The notes: generated from the letters alone by a model not told the origin. 64,000 bases of DNA from Methanosarcina barkeri MS (GCF_000970025.1 NZ_CP009528.1:1-64000), one strand, 5' to 3'; positions 29,199-38,143 are shown, counted from the first letter of the stretch. Program-made: numbers and translations.

Positions 29199-30569
29199 AT
29201 GGATATAACTGCAGAACTTCAAAAAATCGTTAGTGGGCGACTCTCAGTCTCGCCTTCTGAACTTTATTGTTATTCTTCTGACGCATCCCAGGTCAAGGGA
29301 ATGCCTGATTACGTAGTACGCCCGAAAAGCACAGACGAAGTAAGCCGGATTGTCAGGCTTGCCTATGAGAACGAGATCCCTGTGACTGCAAGGGGAGCAG
29401 GCACCGGACTTGCAGGCGGTGCAGTTCCTGTTAAAGGGGGCATTGTGCTGGATATGTCGGGCATGAATCGGATTCTTGAAATCGATATTAATAATATTCA
29501 GGTCCAGGTAGAACCCGGGGTTATTCAGGATGCTTTAAATGAAGCGCTAAAGCCGTATGGTTTTTTCTTTCCTCCGAATCCTGGCAGTTCAGCCATGTGT
29601 ACTATCGGGGGTATGATAGCTTACAACGCAAGTGGAATGCGCTGTGTTAAGTACGGTACTACCAGACACTATGTTCGCGACCTTGAAGTGGTGCTTGCGG
29701 ACGGGACAGTTATTCATACCGGTTCGAAGATGTTGAAATCCGCAGCAGGATATGACTTGACCCAGCTTATTGTGGGTTCGGAAGGCACACTCGGCATTGT
29801 TACAAAAGCCAGGCTTAAGATTGCTCCCCTTCCTAAAACTCGAAAACTGGTAATTGCTTCTTTTGAAAACGCGGAAATTGCAGGGCAAGCAGTCGTAAAA
29901 ACCTTCTCACACGGTGTCATTCCCTCAGCTTGTGAGATTCTTGATAGGGTTTCCCTGCAGGTTCTCAAACGTTACGACCCGAACCTTGTGCTTCCTTCAG
30001 AAGGCGATGTGATTCTTTTTGAGGTTGACGGAACTGAAAGCTCGGCACGTGAAGCTGCAGAACAGATCATGAAAGTCTGTACTCCCCTGGCTCTCTCTAT
30101 GAGGCTTGCGGAAAGTGAAAAGGAAATGGCAGATATCTGGGCAGCCAGAAAACTCGTAGGGGCTGCGGTTTCTCGCCTGGACCCGACAAAGAGCCGCATC
30201 TATGTAGGAGAAGATGTGGGAGTTCCCATAAAGCGAATCCCTGAACTGCTAAAACGAGCACAGGAAATCGCTGAGAAATTCAACCTGCCGGCTATGAAAT
30301 ACGGGCATATAGGAGACGGAAACCTGCACTTTGCACTTTTCATTGATGTCCTGAATAAAGATGAATGGGACCGCCTGAATAAAGCTGCGGATCTTATTCA
30401 CAGGACAGCGATTGAGCTTGGAGGCACAGTTAGCTCTGAACATGGAATAGGCGCGGCCAGAGCCAAATACATGAAAGCCCAATGGGGCCCTGCTCTTGAG
30501 GTAATGCGTGCGATCAAAAATGTCCTTGACCCGAAAGGTATACTGAATCCGGGCAAACTGGGGTTGTGA
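29199..30569 (+). CDS. glcD: FAD-binding dehydrogenase, GlcD/D-lactate dehydrogenase type
   Basis: FAD-linked oxidase of about 456 residues that oxidises a 2-hydroxy acid such as D-lactate or glycolate. The PCMH-type FAD loop is VTARGAGTGLAGGAVP (about 64-79), NPGSSAMCTIGGMIAYNASGM follows, and the C-terminal cap ends in SEHGIGAARAKYM and DPKGILNPGKLG. The ATG at 29199 has GAGGT upstream and is favoured over 29175. The next gene, four bases on, encodes its iron-sulfur partner, so the two form a dehydrogenase complex. Electron acceptor is unknown. Confidence 0.9.
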   Translation: MDITAELQKIVSGRLSVSPSELYCYSSDASQVKGMPDYVVRPKSTDEVSRIVRLAYENEIPVTARGAGTGLAGGAVPVKGGIVLDMSGMNRILEIDINNIQVQVEPGVIQDALNEALKPYGFFFPPNPGSSAMCTIGGMIAYNASGMRCVKYGTTRHYVRDLEVVLADGTVIHTGSKMLKSAAGYDLTQLIVGSEGTLGIVTKARLKIAPLPKTRKLVIASFENAEIAGQAVVKTFSHGVIPSACEILDRVSLQVLKRYDPNLVLPSEGDVILFEVDGTESSAREAAEQIMKVCTPLALSMRLAESEKEMADIWAARKLVGAAVSRLDPTKSRIYVGEDVGVPIKRIPELLKRAQEIAEKFNLPAMKYGHIGDGNLHFALFIDVLNKDEWDRLNKAADLIHRTAIELGGTVSSEHGIGAARAKYMKAQWGPALEVMRAIKNVLDPKGILNPGKLGL

Positions 30570-30573
30570 GAAC

Positions 30574-31740
30574 ATGAAAAACGAAGGAAAAAAGGAAACT
30601 GAGCAGGCAAAAAAACCGGAAAAAACCAAAATAAGTGAGAATGAGATTAACGGGAACGAGAGTGGAAAGCAGCCCTTTGAGGTTGACCGCAGGTCGGTTT
30701 ATAGATGCGTACAGTGCGGAACCTGCCGCTCGGTTTGCCCCGTATTTGACGTGGTAGGCTGGGAATCTGCCAATACACGAGGCAGAATGCTCATCATTAA
30801 AAGCCTGCTCGAAGGCAGGCCCCCTTCTGAAGATATGCTTCCAAGCCTTGCTTCCTGTACAACCTGCGGGATCTGCGCTGTCAAGTGCCCCGCAGGAGTA
30901 AAACCACCTGAGGTTGTTGAAGCTGCTCGTGCCCAGCTTGTGAAATGTGGCATCACGACTGAAGTCCAGAAAAACTTGAAATCAGCCATTATGACATATG
31001 GTAATTCTTTCGGGGAAACAAAAGATCGTAAACACTGGCTCTCCAAAGTAGAACGTTCAAAACTTCCTGTAAAGTCCGATTATGTCTATTTTGTGGGCTG
31101 TTTTGACTCCTACCGCTATCCGGAGTTTGCTAAAAAAACGTTTGAAATTCTGCAGCAGTTTGGTGTAACTCTCCTGCCTGACGAGCAGTGCTGTGCTTCT
31201 CCTCTCCTGCGTACCGGATTTAAGGAGGATGCAGAAAAGGTCATGAAGCACAACCTTGAGCAGATCAGAAAAGTGGGTGCGCACACAATTATCACGAGCT
31301 GTGCCGGTTGTTATACAACGCTCAAGAACAACTACCCAGAGGAACTTAAGGTTATAAGTCTCCCAGAATTCCTTGCCGAACATCTGGAAGAACTCAATTT
31401 GAAGAAACTTGACCTTACAGTTACTTATCATGATCCCTGTCACCTGGGCAGGCATAATCAGGTTTATGATGCTCCAAGAAAGGTTATCCAGGCAATATGT
31501 ACTCTTAAGGAAATGAAATATATTAAAGAAAATGCACGCTGCTGCGGCGGCGGAGGCGGAGTACGGGCAGGGTATCCTGATATTTCCCTTGAGCTTGCAA
31601 GAAACAGGCTTCAAGATGTGCCAGAAGGAGTAGATTACATTGTCACTTCCTGTCCTCTCTGCGTAAGGAACCTCAGGGACGCAGGTGGAGACATCGAGGT
31701 TATTGATATTGTAGAACTCGTAGCAATGTCAATGAAGTAG
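30574..31740 (+). CDS. HdrD/GlcF-like iron-sulfur subunit
   Basis: Protein of 388 residues with two [4Fe-4S] ferredoxin motifs (C45-C48-C51-C55 and C95-C98-C101-C105) and two CCG domains (CCASPLLRTG about 207, CCGGGGGVR about 322), as in HdrD and GlcF. It likely passes electrons from the FAD subunit encoded directly upstream. A charged, low-complexity 38-residue N-terminus precedes the clusters. Cytosolic with no membrane segment seen. It is not the energy-conserving HdrD, which pairs with a cytochrome subunit absent here. Confidence 0.9.
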   Translation: MKNEGKKETEQAKKPEKTKISENEINGNESGKQPFEVDRRSVYRCVQCGTCRSVCPVFDVVGWESANTRGRMLIIKSLLEGRPPSEDMLPSLASCTTCGICAVKCPAGVKPPEVVEAARAQLVKCGITTEVQKNLKSAIMTYGNSFGETKDRKHWLSKVERSKLPVKSDYVYFVGCFDSYRYPEFAKKTFEILQQFGVTLLPDEQCCASPLLRTGFKEDAEKVMKHNLEQIRKVGAHTIITSCAGCYTTLKNNYPEELKVISLPEFLAEHLEELNLKKLDLTVTYHDPCHLGRHNQVYDAPRKVIQAICTLKEMKYIKENARCCGGGGGVRAGYPDISLELARNRLQDVPEGVDYIVTSCPLCVRNLRDAGGDIEVIDIVELVAMSMK

Positions 31741-31902
31741 TCTGGCTAACTTCAGAGTCTGGCTACTTCTTAGTCTAGCTATTTTAAGTTCAACTGCTGC
31801 TTCTCAGTTGATTTTACTAAGAGCCGGCTTAATTCGGCTCAACCCCATCTTTTTTTCGAAATAATTAGTTATCACTCTAATAAAATATCGGGAAAATATT
31901 CC

Positions 31903-32096
31903 AATTTTTGGCTCTTCTCTGTTTCGAGTGGATAACTTACATTCATCTTCATAAATGTTAGAATAGTATATCTAAAATTTATAAACATTTATGGTTGAAA
32001 ATCACATTTGAGCGTGATGTTTCTCTTTTTGGTCTAGTTACTTTCTAACTAAGCAATTATTTTCAATCCATACAAAACAGCGAAGAGCCAATTTTT
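31903..32096. mobile_element. MITE-like element with GGCTCTTC inverted ends
   Basis: Inverted ends GGCTCTTCTCTGTTT (31910-31924) and AAACAGCGAAGAGCC (32075-32089) match at 14 of 15 bases and enclose about 150 AT-rich non-coding bases. This is the form of a short non-autonomous insertion element or a deleted insertion sequence. No target duplication was confirmed. Confidence 0.6.
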
Positions 32097-32103
32097 AATA
32101 TCG

Positions 32104-32126
32104 ACCTACGAAAGTAGGTTCTTATT
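32104..32126 (+). terminator. GAAA-loop hairpin with T-rich tail
   Basis: ACCTAC and GTAGGT form a perfect 6-base-pair stem around a GAAA tetraloop, followed by TTCTTATTTTT. It could end transcription from the left or be part of the adjacent element. Confidence 0.5.
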
Positions 32127-32274
32127 TTTCAGCTTTATTTTTTCGTGTCTCTAATTATAAATTCTCTTATATTTCTCCAAGTCATCCAATACAAATTCTC
32201 TGACCTCTATTAACGCATTATAGTACTGTATTTTTATTTGTATTCTGTTGTTATGATGTATAATAAGTTTATAA

Positions 32275-33303
32275 TTAGACTGAATTTTTGTTAATTCTGT
32301 AGAAACAGTATGGGTCATTGTGAAATTTACCCGAAGCTGCATAAGAATTTGATGAGCAACCTCCCAAGCACTCCATAGCTTTATTGCAAGAACTGCAGTT
32401 TGATCCTAATTCTTTATCTGAAAAGCGACGAGTATAAGCAAAAGAATCAGGGTGGAACCATATACTCCAAAAATCATCCTTGCGCAGATCACCTTCTATC
32501 AAATTATCTGGTAAAGATAAACATCCTTTCACCTTGCCGTCACTGGTTATGCTGCAAGTTACCCAACCAGCAGGACAACCGCGCCAAGGTCTTTCACAAT
32601 TCGAGATTCCGTCTATATATTCGAGTCCATCGCTGCATATAATATGTGTACCTTCATTTTTAGATTTAGGTTCCCAACATTGTATAAATTTTCCAAGCTT
32701 AAGTATGCCTGCATTGTCCATGTAGAGCTTTTTAAAGTTGTTCGCGCGTCCCATTGGAATTAGTGGCTGGACTCTCCAATATTGTATTCCAACAGATTGC
32801 AGTAAATGAAGGATGGCTGGCAGCTCATCAATATTAAGGTTGTTGACCGTGGTAATGACAATTATACGAATATTCTCCTGCTGGAGTAATTCTATACTTC
32901 TCAGCACCTGTTTAAAGGAACCTTTGTGTCCTCTGATGTAATCGTGAGTTGTTTCAAGCCCATCCAGGCTTATACCAACATCAGAAATGCCCACATTTTT
33001 CATCTGCGATACTATTTTCGAGTCTAGAGCAAGACCATTAGTGATTATGTTTGTCGATATTCCCAGATCCTTTAGGTATAGAGCTATCTCTGCCCAGTAT
33101 GGACTCAACAAAGGCTCACCACCCGTAAAATTCACTTCTTGCACTAGTAATTCCGGAAACTGGTCACATATTTTTAATGCTTCTTCTTTTGTAAGTTCAT
33201 TATGCCTCGGCAAACCAGCTGCTGAGGCACAATGATTACAGCGTAGATTGCATGCTAGTGTTAGTTCCCATCCTAGATTAAATGGAAATCCTTCAAAGCT
33301 CAA
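32275..33303 (-). CDS. Radical SAM/SPASM maturase-like protein
   Basis: Radical SAM enzyme of 342 residues. The SAM cluster is C18-x3-C22-x2-C25 (LACNLRCNHC), followed by FTGGEPLLS at about 59. The C-terminus is a SPASM domain: cysteines at 236, 243, 250, 261 and then C303-x2-C306-x5-C312-x3-C316 and C333, enough for two auxiliary clusters. SPASM enzymes typically mature peptides or proteins. The start is TTG with GAGGA six bases upstream. It follows a 138-residue gene by 38 bases, its probable substrate or partner. Exact chemistry is unknown. Confidence 0.88.
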   Translation of the reverse strand: MSFEGFPFNLGWELTLACNLRCNHCASAAGLPRHNELTKEEALKICDQFPELLVQEVNFTGGEPLLSPYWAEIALYLKDLGISTNIITNGLALDSKIVSQMKNVGISDVGISLDGLETTHDYIRGHKGSFKQVLRSIELLQQENIRIIVITTVNNLNIDELPAILHLLQSVGIQYWRVQPLIPMGRANNFKKLYMDNAGILKLGKFIQCWEPKSKNEGTHIICSDGLEYIDGISNCERPWRGCPAGWVTCSITSDGKVKGCLSLPDNLIEGDLRKDDFWSIWFHPDSFAYTRRFSDKELGSNCSSCNKAMECLGGCSSNSYAASGKFHNDPYCFYRINKNSV

Positions 33304-33341
33304 ATTGATTCCTCATTTTACAAAAATAGATAAATCGCTCT

Positions 33342-33758
33342 TTATTTTCCATTATTTTTTATAAAGTTCTGGATAGAGATATAATCTCCAGCTCTTAAAA
33401 CTGGTTCTCTCCCATCCAATATGTCATCGCCAATATTCATAATTGCAGCAGCAATCTCAGCTGGAGGTTCTTTCTTGTCAATTAAATATGCATTTACATG
33501 CGTCTCAACTAATTCTTCGAACTGTTTGCCAAAGTTGCCCTCAACTACTGCTCCAAATTGTTCGCCGAAGTTGCCGGTATTAGTATGTTTTCCTAGCTTG
33601 TCATAAAAATCAGGTATTACTAAATACTTTACCCAGTTTTTTCTGTCAAAATCAGTTACTCTAACTTTATTTATTGCTTTCTCCAGTTTTGCATTTCCAA
33701 GCATGTCTACCTTCGCTATTGTACTTCCACGCCTATCTACGTGTACACGTTTATCCAT
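33342..33758 (-). CDS. Cysteine-free protein upstream of radical SAM gene, candidate precursor
   Basis: No family recognised. The 138 residues contain no cysteine and a tandem 12-residue repeat, GNFGEQFGAVVE and GNFGKQFEELVE (62-85). The N-terminus is basic (MDKRVHVDRRGS) and the C-terminus ends in NNGK. GAGGAG precedes the ATG. It lies 38 bases upstream of the radical SAM/SPASM gene on the same strand, the usual place of a peptide precursor or recognition protein. It is longer than most RiPP precursors, so it could instead be a binding partner. The precursor role is inferred from context only. Confidence 0.7.
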   Translation of the reverse strand: MDKRVHVDRRGSTIAKVDMLGNAKLEKAINKVRVTDFDRKNWVKYLVIPDFYDKLGKHTNTGNFGEQFGAVVEGNFGKQFEELVETHVNAYLIDKKEPPAEIAAAIMNIGDDILDGREPVLRAGDYISIQNFIKNNGK

Positions 33759-34305
33759 ACAATCTTCTCCTCTATTTGCTTAACTTGTGTCAGTGAACAA
33801 TTATTAAGCTAAAATTCTTTAGTTTTATTATCAAAAATATTAGGAACTTCTATCATATATATTTATTTATATTTGAGGAAAGATATATAATTATTAATTA
33901 TTATAAGCTTGTTTCAAAATTGTATACATTGGTCATCGGTTAAGGAATTTTCTCGCCTGATAGCTATTGATTTTGCATGAAAAGTCGGACTTAAATTTTG
34001 GTCTATTTACATGAAATCGATACCAAGTTTCAGCTCATAATCTATTAATATATTTAATAAATGTTGAGGAAATTGACGCAATTTATCACGATTCCTCACT
34101 TAACAGAAGACGCATGGAATGTTATTATAAAAGCATATACAGAAAATGGATTTTATGCTTAACTGATGACGTATGAATACATTTTTTATAGATCGCATCT
34201 TAAAAAATACAAATGAATACTATTTTATTTCCGGAAAACAAGATTCTTGTTTACTGGGTTTTAAGCTGAAGATGAATTTTAGAGGTCGGTTAGGAGGACA
34301 GAATA
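33759..34305. other. AT-rich spacer holding a MITE-like element
   Basis: Divergent region between the precursor-like gene and the first small paralogue. It holds the MITE-like copy at 33927-34116 and, to its right, a partial inverted end CTTAACTGATGACGTATG (34158-34175) that resembles the element terminus again, suggesting nested or repeated insertion. No gene. Confidence 0.6.
33927..34116 (-). mobile_element. MITE-like element, family 1, copy A
   Basis: Element of about 185 bases with ends TCATCGGTTAAG (33933-33944) and CTTAACAGAAGA (34099-34110). Internally it shares GAAATTGACG, CATGAAATCGATACC and the TTTTGCATGA segments with copy B (reverse orientation) and copy C at the window end. It has no coding capacity. 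Confidence 0.8.
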
Positions 34306-34563
34306 ATGAGTTGTAAACCGATAACGTTTCGTAATGTTAATCCTGATACTTTTAATTGTATGAAGAAAAAGCTTCAGGGATACGGAATCCATGTCCCAGA
34401 AGGTTATAGAGGAGAGCTTTCTGGCAAAGGAATTACTGCGAATTTCGAATGGGACGGACAGTCTAATCTTACCATTACAATTACGGAAAAACCTTTTATC
34501 GTTAGTTGTGAAATCGCGGCTCAGAAAATAAAAAGTTTTATAAGAGCTTGCCATGGCTCGTAA
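34306..34563 (+). CDS. Small conserved protein, paralogue 1
   Basis: Protein of 85 residues with unknown function. It shares FRNVNPDTFNCMKKKL, YGI, the GELSGKGI loop, a WDG strand and a C-terminal IRACHG with the next gene. The pattern suggests a small alpha/beta fold with two conserved cysteines (C18 and C82). AGGAGG precedes the ATG. The second paralogue lies 103 bases downstream, and a third, decayed copy is at 37993-38143. Confidence 0.75.
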   Translation: MSCKPITFRNVNPDTFNCMKKKLQGYGIHVPEGYRGELSGKGITANFEWDGQSNLTITITEKPFIVSCEIAAQKIKSFIRACHGS

Positions 34564-34666
34564 AAGTTTTCCTCAGCTCGTGAGGAAATTTAGGAATTGG
34601 CTTCAAAAATGATCTTCGGATTACTACAAAAATCCATTTCATAGGAATTAATTTCGGATTAAAACT

Positions 34667-34948
34667 ATGGGCGAAAGGAAACTGGATACTGAGGGCTGCC
34701 AGGGGATTAAATTCAGAAATGTAACTCCTGAAGTATTTTCCTGTATGAAGAAAAAACTTGAGAGCTATGGAATTGAAGTTTCATCCGGAAATTCCGGTGT
34801 TCTTGAAGGAAACGGAATAGTTGCCCATTTTAGCTGGGATGGTGAGGCAAATCTGTCAATTGAGATCAAAGAAAGACCTCTGGACACTTACTGCGGGCAG
34901 GTAAGTGGTAAATTGAGGGCTTTCTGGCGTGAGTGTCAGGGATACTGA
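34667..34948 (+). CDS. Small conserved protein, paralogue 2
   Basis: Protein of 93 residues, clearly homologous to the preceding gene (KFRNVTPEVFSCMKKKLESYGIEV, GNGIVAHFSWDG, FWRECQG). It has a 13-residue N-terminal extension. The upstream site is weak, and the ATG shown gives MGERKLDTEG. Tandem duplication is evident from the protein match. Function unknown. Confidence 0.75.
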   Translation: MGERKLDTEGCQGIKFRNVTPEVFSCMKKKLESYGIEVSSGNSGVLEGNGIVAHFSWDGEANLSIEIKERPLDTYCGQVSGKLRAFWRECQGY

Positions 34949-35008
34949 AGAAATTAAATGAAAGAATATTTTCTCATTGCTGTGATCTGATGGGATTGTC
35001 AAGACAAA

Positions 35009-36427
35009 TCAGTTATTTCTGTTCCTTAGATAAGAAGGCCAGGCAGCAATTACACATATCAGGGCAGCTATAACCAGCGTCATTCCTGAAGATAGGGTCA
35101 GGTTGTTGATATCTGTTTCAGGCAATAACTTTGCGGAAAGGATGACAGACGCAAAAGAAGCTCCTATTGCCATCCCAAAATATCTGCCCGTATTTGCAAT
35201 ACTGGAAGCGATAGCTGCTCTATCTTTATGTAATCCCCTCATTATCTCAATATTATTGGGGCTCTGGAAAAGAGAATACCCAGCTGCAAATAGACCCATT
35301 GATAATAAAACGATCTCTAATTTTTCACTCAATGTTGCCCAGGCGCATATCAGCAAGGCTGAGAAGGCTATTAACAGTCCCGTAGCTGAAAAGTATTGCC
35401 ATAGAGAACGATCGTACAACCATCCTATTATTGGAGATCCAATAACTAGAACAAGGGGAATGATCATCATCATTGTTCCTACGTGTAATGGGGTAAACTT
35501 CAGCACTCTCTCTAGATAGAAAGGCATGGTTATATTCAGCATGAAAACTGCAGCAAAGAAAAGGACCATGCTCAAGAGAGGTAGAAGAAACATTGGTTCA
35601 CGGAAAACTCTGATATCAAGAATTGGGTTTATCTGCTTTTTCTCATTCCATTTCAGGAATATGAATGCTGAAGACATAGTTGTAAAAGAGGTCAGAACTT
35701 CCATAGAATACAAGCCTTTTGTAGCTATTGCATTGAACAGAACCATAACTGATGTAATGCCAATTGCAAAACTTATAGCTCCTGTCCAATCTATGTTCTC
35801 TCCTTTTTTTCTTTCTCCTTTTTCTCTTATATCTGTTATTCTTAGATAAGGAATGCCTAACAAGAGTCCAATTATTCCTATCGGGATATTAATATAGAAA
35901 ATGGATCTCCAGTCTAACACTTCGATCAATACCCCGCCAATACCCGGACCTGCAAGGCTTCCGATGGCTACGGTCGCACCCATGATACCGATTGCCTTTC
36001 CCTGCATATCAGGCGGGTTAAGCCTGTATATAATGGCCATGCTGATAGAACTCGTCATGGCTCCTCCAATTGCTTGAGCTATCCTGAAAGTGATGAGTAT
36101 GGGAAGAGAAGGAGCTATACCACATCCAAGAGAGCTGATTGTAAAAAGAGCGATCCCTCCAAGGAACATCTTTTTCAGTCCCGTGTATGCAGAAAGCTTT
36201 CCAAAAATCATCATAGATGCCGTGATAGTGATCAAATATGCAGTTACAACCCATTGTGATTCGGAGATCGTATTTCCGAAGTACGCAGTTATACTTGGCA
36301 GTGCTATGCTTACAATAACAGTATCCAGCACGGACATGAAAAGTCCAAGCAGCACAATTCCCATCGCAAGCATGCGCTCTTTTCCACTCAAAATATTACA
36401 TTCCGAAGCATTCCCATCTGTCTTCAA
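35009..36427 (-). CDS. MFS transporter, DHA2/EmrB type
   Basis: Multidrug efflux-type transporter of 472 residues with about 14 predicted membrane helices. Motif LDTVIVSIALPSI in helix 1, the GPGIGGVL motif C near 155 and a WRSIFYINIPIG segment after it mark the EmrB/QacA group. The start is a TTG overlapping the stop of the upstream methyltransferase (TTGA) with GAGGAGG before it, so the two are translationally coupled. Substrate is not predictable. Confidence 0.9.
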   Translation of the reverse strand: MKTDGNASECNILSGKERMLAMGIVLLGLFMSVLDTVIVSIALPSITAYFGNTISESQWVVTAYLITITASMMIFGKLSAYTGLKKMFLGGIALFTISSLGCGIAPSLPILITFRIAQAIGGAMTSSISMAIIYRLNPPDMQGKAIGIMGATVAIGSLAGPGIGGVLIEVLDWRSIFYINIPIGIIGLLLGIPYLRITDIREKGERKKGENIDWTGAISFAIGITSVMVLFNAIATKGLYSMEVLTSFTTMSSAFIFLKWNEKKQINPILDIRVFREPMFLLPLLSMVLFFAAVFMLNITMPFYLERVLKFTPLHVGTMMMIIPLVLVIGSPIIGWLYDRSLWQYFSATGLLIAFSALLICAWATLSEKLEIVLLSMGLFAAGYSLFQSPNNIEIMRGLHKDRAAIASSIANTGRYFGMAIGASFASVILSAKLLPETDINNLTLSSGMTLVIAALICVIAAWPSYLRNRNN

Positions 36428-37029
36428 AGTAGAGCCTCCTCTTGATTTTGGTTATTTTCATTATTGGTTGCCGAAAATACCAGGAAGCTCTGTTCTGGAA
36501 GGAATGTGTGATTTTCTACCAGGCTGTATCCTGCCACATTCATTTCGTTAATTATTGTCGCTTTTGGGACATAGTGGCAGAAGAGTCGGTGTGAGCTCCA
36601 TTTACCCCTTCCATCATAATCTATAATCGCAATCTTTGCTCCGGTGCTCAGGGAGTCGACTAGATTACTGAAATAAATTTCTCTGTTGGGAAGATGATGG
36701 TATACATTACGCAGAAAGACCAGGTCCAGTTTTTCATTCATAAGAGAGAACCTGCTGTCTTCAGCAAATACTGTTATAATGTTATGGAAACCGTTCCTTT
36801 CTGAATTGCTTCTTACAAAGTCAAGAAGCCCTTTGTTTGTATCGACCGCATATACCTTTCCTTCTCTACCGACATCTCTGGCAAAAAGGAAGGAAAAATA
36901 GCCTCCGCCCGAGCCAACGTCTGCAATTTGCTGGCCGGGTTTCAGGGAGAGAGCTTTTATTATTTCTTCAGATTTGCTCTTCGCACTTGATGCCCTTCTA
37001 TTTAACATTCTGGCTTTTATATTGTTCAC
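36424..37029 (-). CDS. Class I SAM-dependent methyltransferase
   Basis: Methyltransferase of about 201 residues with motif I IADVGSGGGYFSFLFA (about 36-51), motif II AVDTNKG and LVFLRNVYHHLP typical of small-molecule methyltransferases. The frame start is GTG at 37029, and an ATG at 37008 is an alternative. It is coupled to the MFS transporter downstream. Together they may modify and export a compound, under the divergent regulator. Confidence 0.87.
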   Translation of the reverse strand: MNNIKARMLNRRASSAKSKSEEIIKALSLKPGQQIADVGSGGGYFSFLFARDVGREGKVYAVDTNKGLLDFVRSNSERNGFHNIITVFAEDSRFSLMNEKLDLVFLRNVYHHLPNREIYFSNLVDSLSTGAKIAIIDYDGRGKWSSHRLFCHYVPKATIINEMNVAGYSLVENHTFLPEQSFLVFSATNNENNQNQEEALL

Positions 37030-37146
37030 TGTTTCAACTTCCGGAAACGTTCATCGAGGAATTTGAGTTCCTGTTCGACCATCTATTTCACGAATAGTTA
37101 TACTCCAGTGCGTTTATTTAAGAAAAATCTGGAACAGACGTTACAG

Positions 37147-37166
37147 TAGTTACATTAATATAACTA
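37147..37166. promoter_or_regulatory. Palindromic operator candidate
   Basis: TAGTTACATTAATATAACTA is a 20-base palindrome with only one mismatched pair. It lies 29 bases before the regulator ATG in the 165-base divergent spacer, a natural place for auto-regulation and control of the methyltransferase/MFS operon. Confidence 0.55.
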
Positions 37167-37194
37167 AGTGGCATAATTGCCAGAACGTAAAGAA

Positions 37195-37935
37195 ATGAAA
37201 AGTCACGAGCTTTTTTCCGAGCTGTCATCCGGGAGTAGGCTTGCTATACTAAAGGCGCTTGAGAAAGAACCATTGAAATTCACCCGGCTGACAACTATAA
37301 TAGACGCTACATCTCCAGAAGCAGCGAGGCAATTGAACCGTCTGCTCAAAAGTAGTCTAATCTGCAAAGATATCGAGGGATATTATTCACTTACTTCTTT
37401 CGGAAAGTTGGTAGTATCGTCAATACCAAATCTGGAGATTATAGCTCAAAGGTCAGATTTTTTCCTTCATCATGATACGTCTTCTATACCTCCCAAGCTG
37501 CTCAGGGATCTTGGTGCTTTTAAAGATGTGGAAGCTGTTCAGGGAGTTTTTGAGCTGGTCAATAAAACGACACAGCTTTTCGAAGAGATTCATGAATATG
37601 CCTGGTACCTCACTGATAGTTTTCCTCATTTCTTCATACCTCGCATAGAAAAGAAGATCAACGATGGAGTGAGTTTTCGTTTTGTCTATCCCGAAAATCT
37701 TGGTAAAAGCCCTATGTTTGATTTGCCGGAAAGAATCCTGAATGCTGTAGAAACCCGTTCTATAGATGAGGTTAAAATAGTCATTAATGTCAGTGATAGG
37801 TTCGGTTTACTTGCACTTCCCGGGCTTGATGGAAAGATTGACCGTGACGATGCGCTTATCGGGTACGACAGTAGATTCAAAGACTGGTGTAAAGAAGTTT
37901 TTGAATATTACTTTAAAACCTCCAGTCAATGCTAG
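37195..37935 (+). CDS. HTH regulator with FilR1/DUF1724 domain
   Basis: Transcriptional regulator of about 246 residues: an N-terminal winged helix-turn-helix (ELFSELSSGSRLAILKALEKEP, then PEAARQLNRLLKSSLI, about 1-70) and a C-terminal FilR1-type domain (about 130-245) seen in methanogen regulators. The ATG at 37195 is preferred over a TTG at 37177. It is divergent from the methyltransferase/MFS operon with a palindrome between them. Ligand unknown. Confidence 0.87.
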   Translation: MKSHELFSELSSGSRLAILKALEKEPLKFTRLTTIIDATSPEAARQLNRLLKSSLICKDIEGYYSLTSFGKLVVSSIPNLEIIAQRSDFFLHHDTSSIPPKLLRDLGAFKDVEAVQGVFELVNKTTQLFEEIHEYAWYLTDSFPHFFIPRIEKKINDGVSFRFVYPENLGKSPMFDLPERILNAVETRSIDEVKIVINVSDRFGLLALPGLDGKIDRDDALIGYDSRFKDWCKEVFEYYFKTSSQC

Positions 37936-37992
37936 TGTCGGGTCAATTAAATTGATTTATAGTACCAGGAAGGTGTGTAGATCAGAAACTCC

Positions 37993-38143
37993 AATTGTTT
38001 GAAGGCAATGGCATAGTTTTCCATTTTGCTGAGATGGTGAAGCAAACCTGTCAATTGAGATCAAGGAAAGACCTCCAGACACTTACTGTGGGCAGGTAAG
38101 TGGAAAATTAAGGGCTTTCTGGCGTGAGTGTCAGGGTTTATGA
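37993..38143 (+). pseudogene. Decayed third copy of the small paralogue
   Basis: About 150 bases match the 3' half of the gene at 34667-34948 closely (GAAGGCAATGGCATAG, GAGATCAAGGAAAGACCTCC, GGGCTTTCTGGCGTGAGTGT). One base is missing in the stretch for FSWDG, breaking the frame, and the 5' half is absent. It sits just after the FilR1 regulator gene. Confidence 0.85.

Larger units (their letters stand above)
31741..32274. other. Spacer with MITE-like element and hairpin
   Basis: Left border of the accessory island. It contains an inverted-repeat element (31903-32096) and a perfect hairpin at 32104-32119. No ORF is credible; the short frame at 32151-32342 overlaps the radical SAM gene and is a shadow. 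Confidence 0.6.

Noticed and set aside
32151-32342. Short minus-strand frame before the radical SAM gene stop
   Set aside because: Overlaps the radical SAM gene in another frame and resembles nothing.
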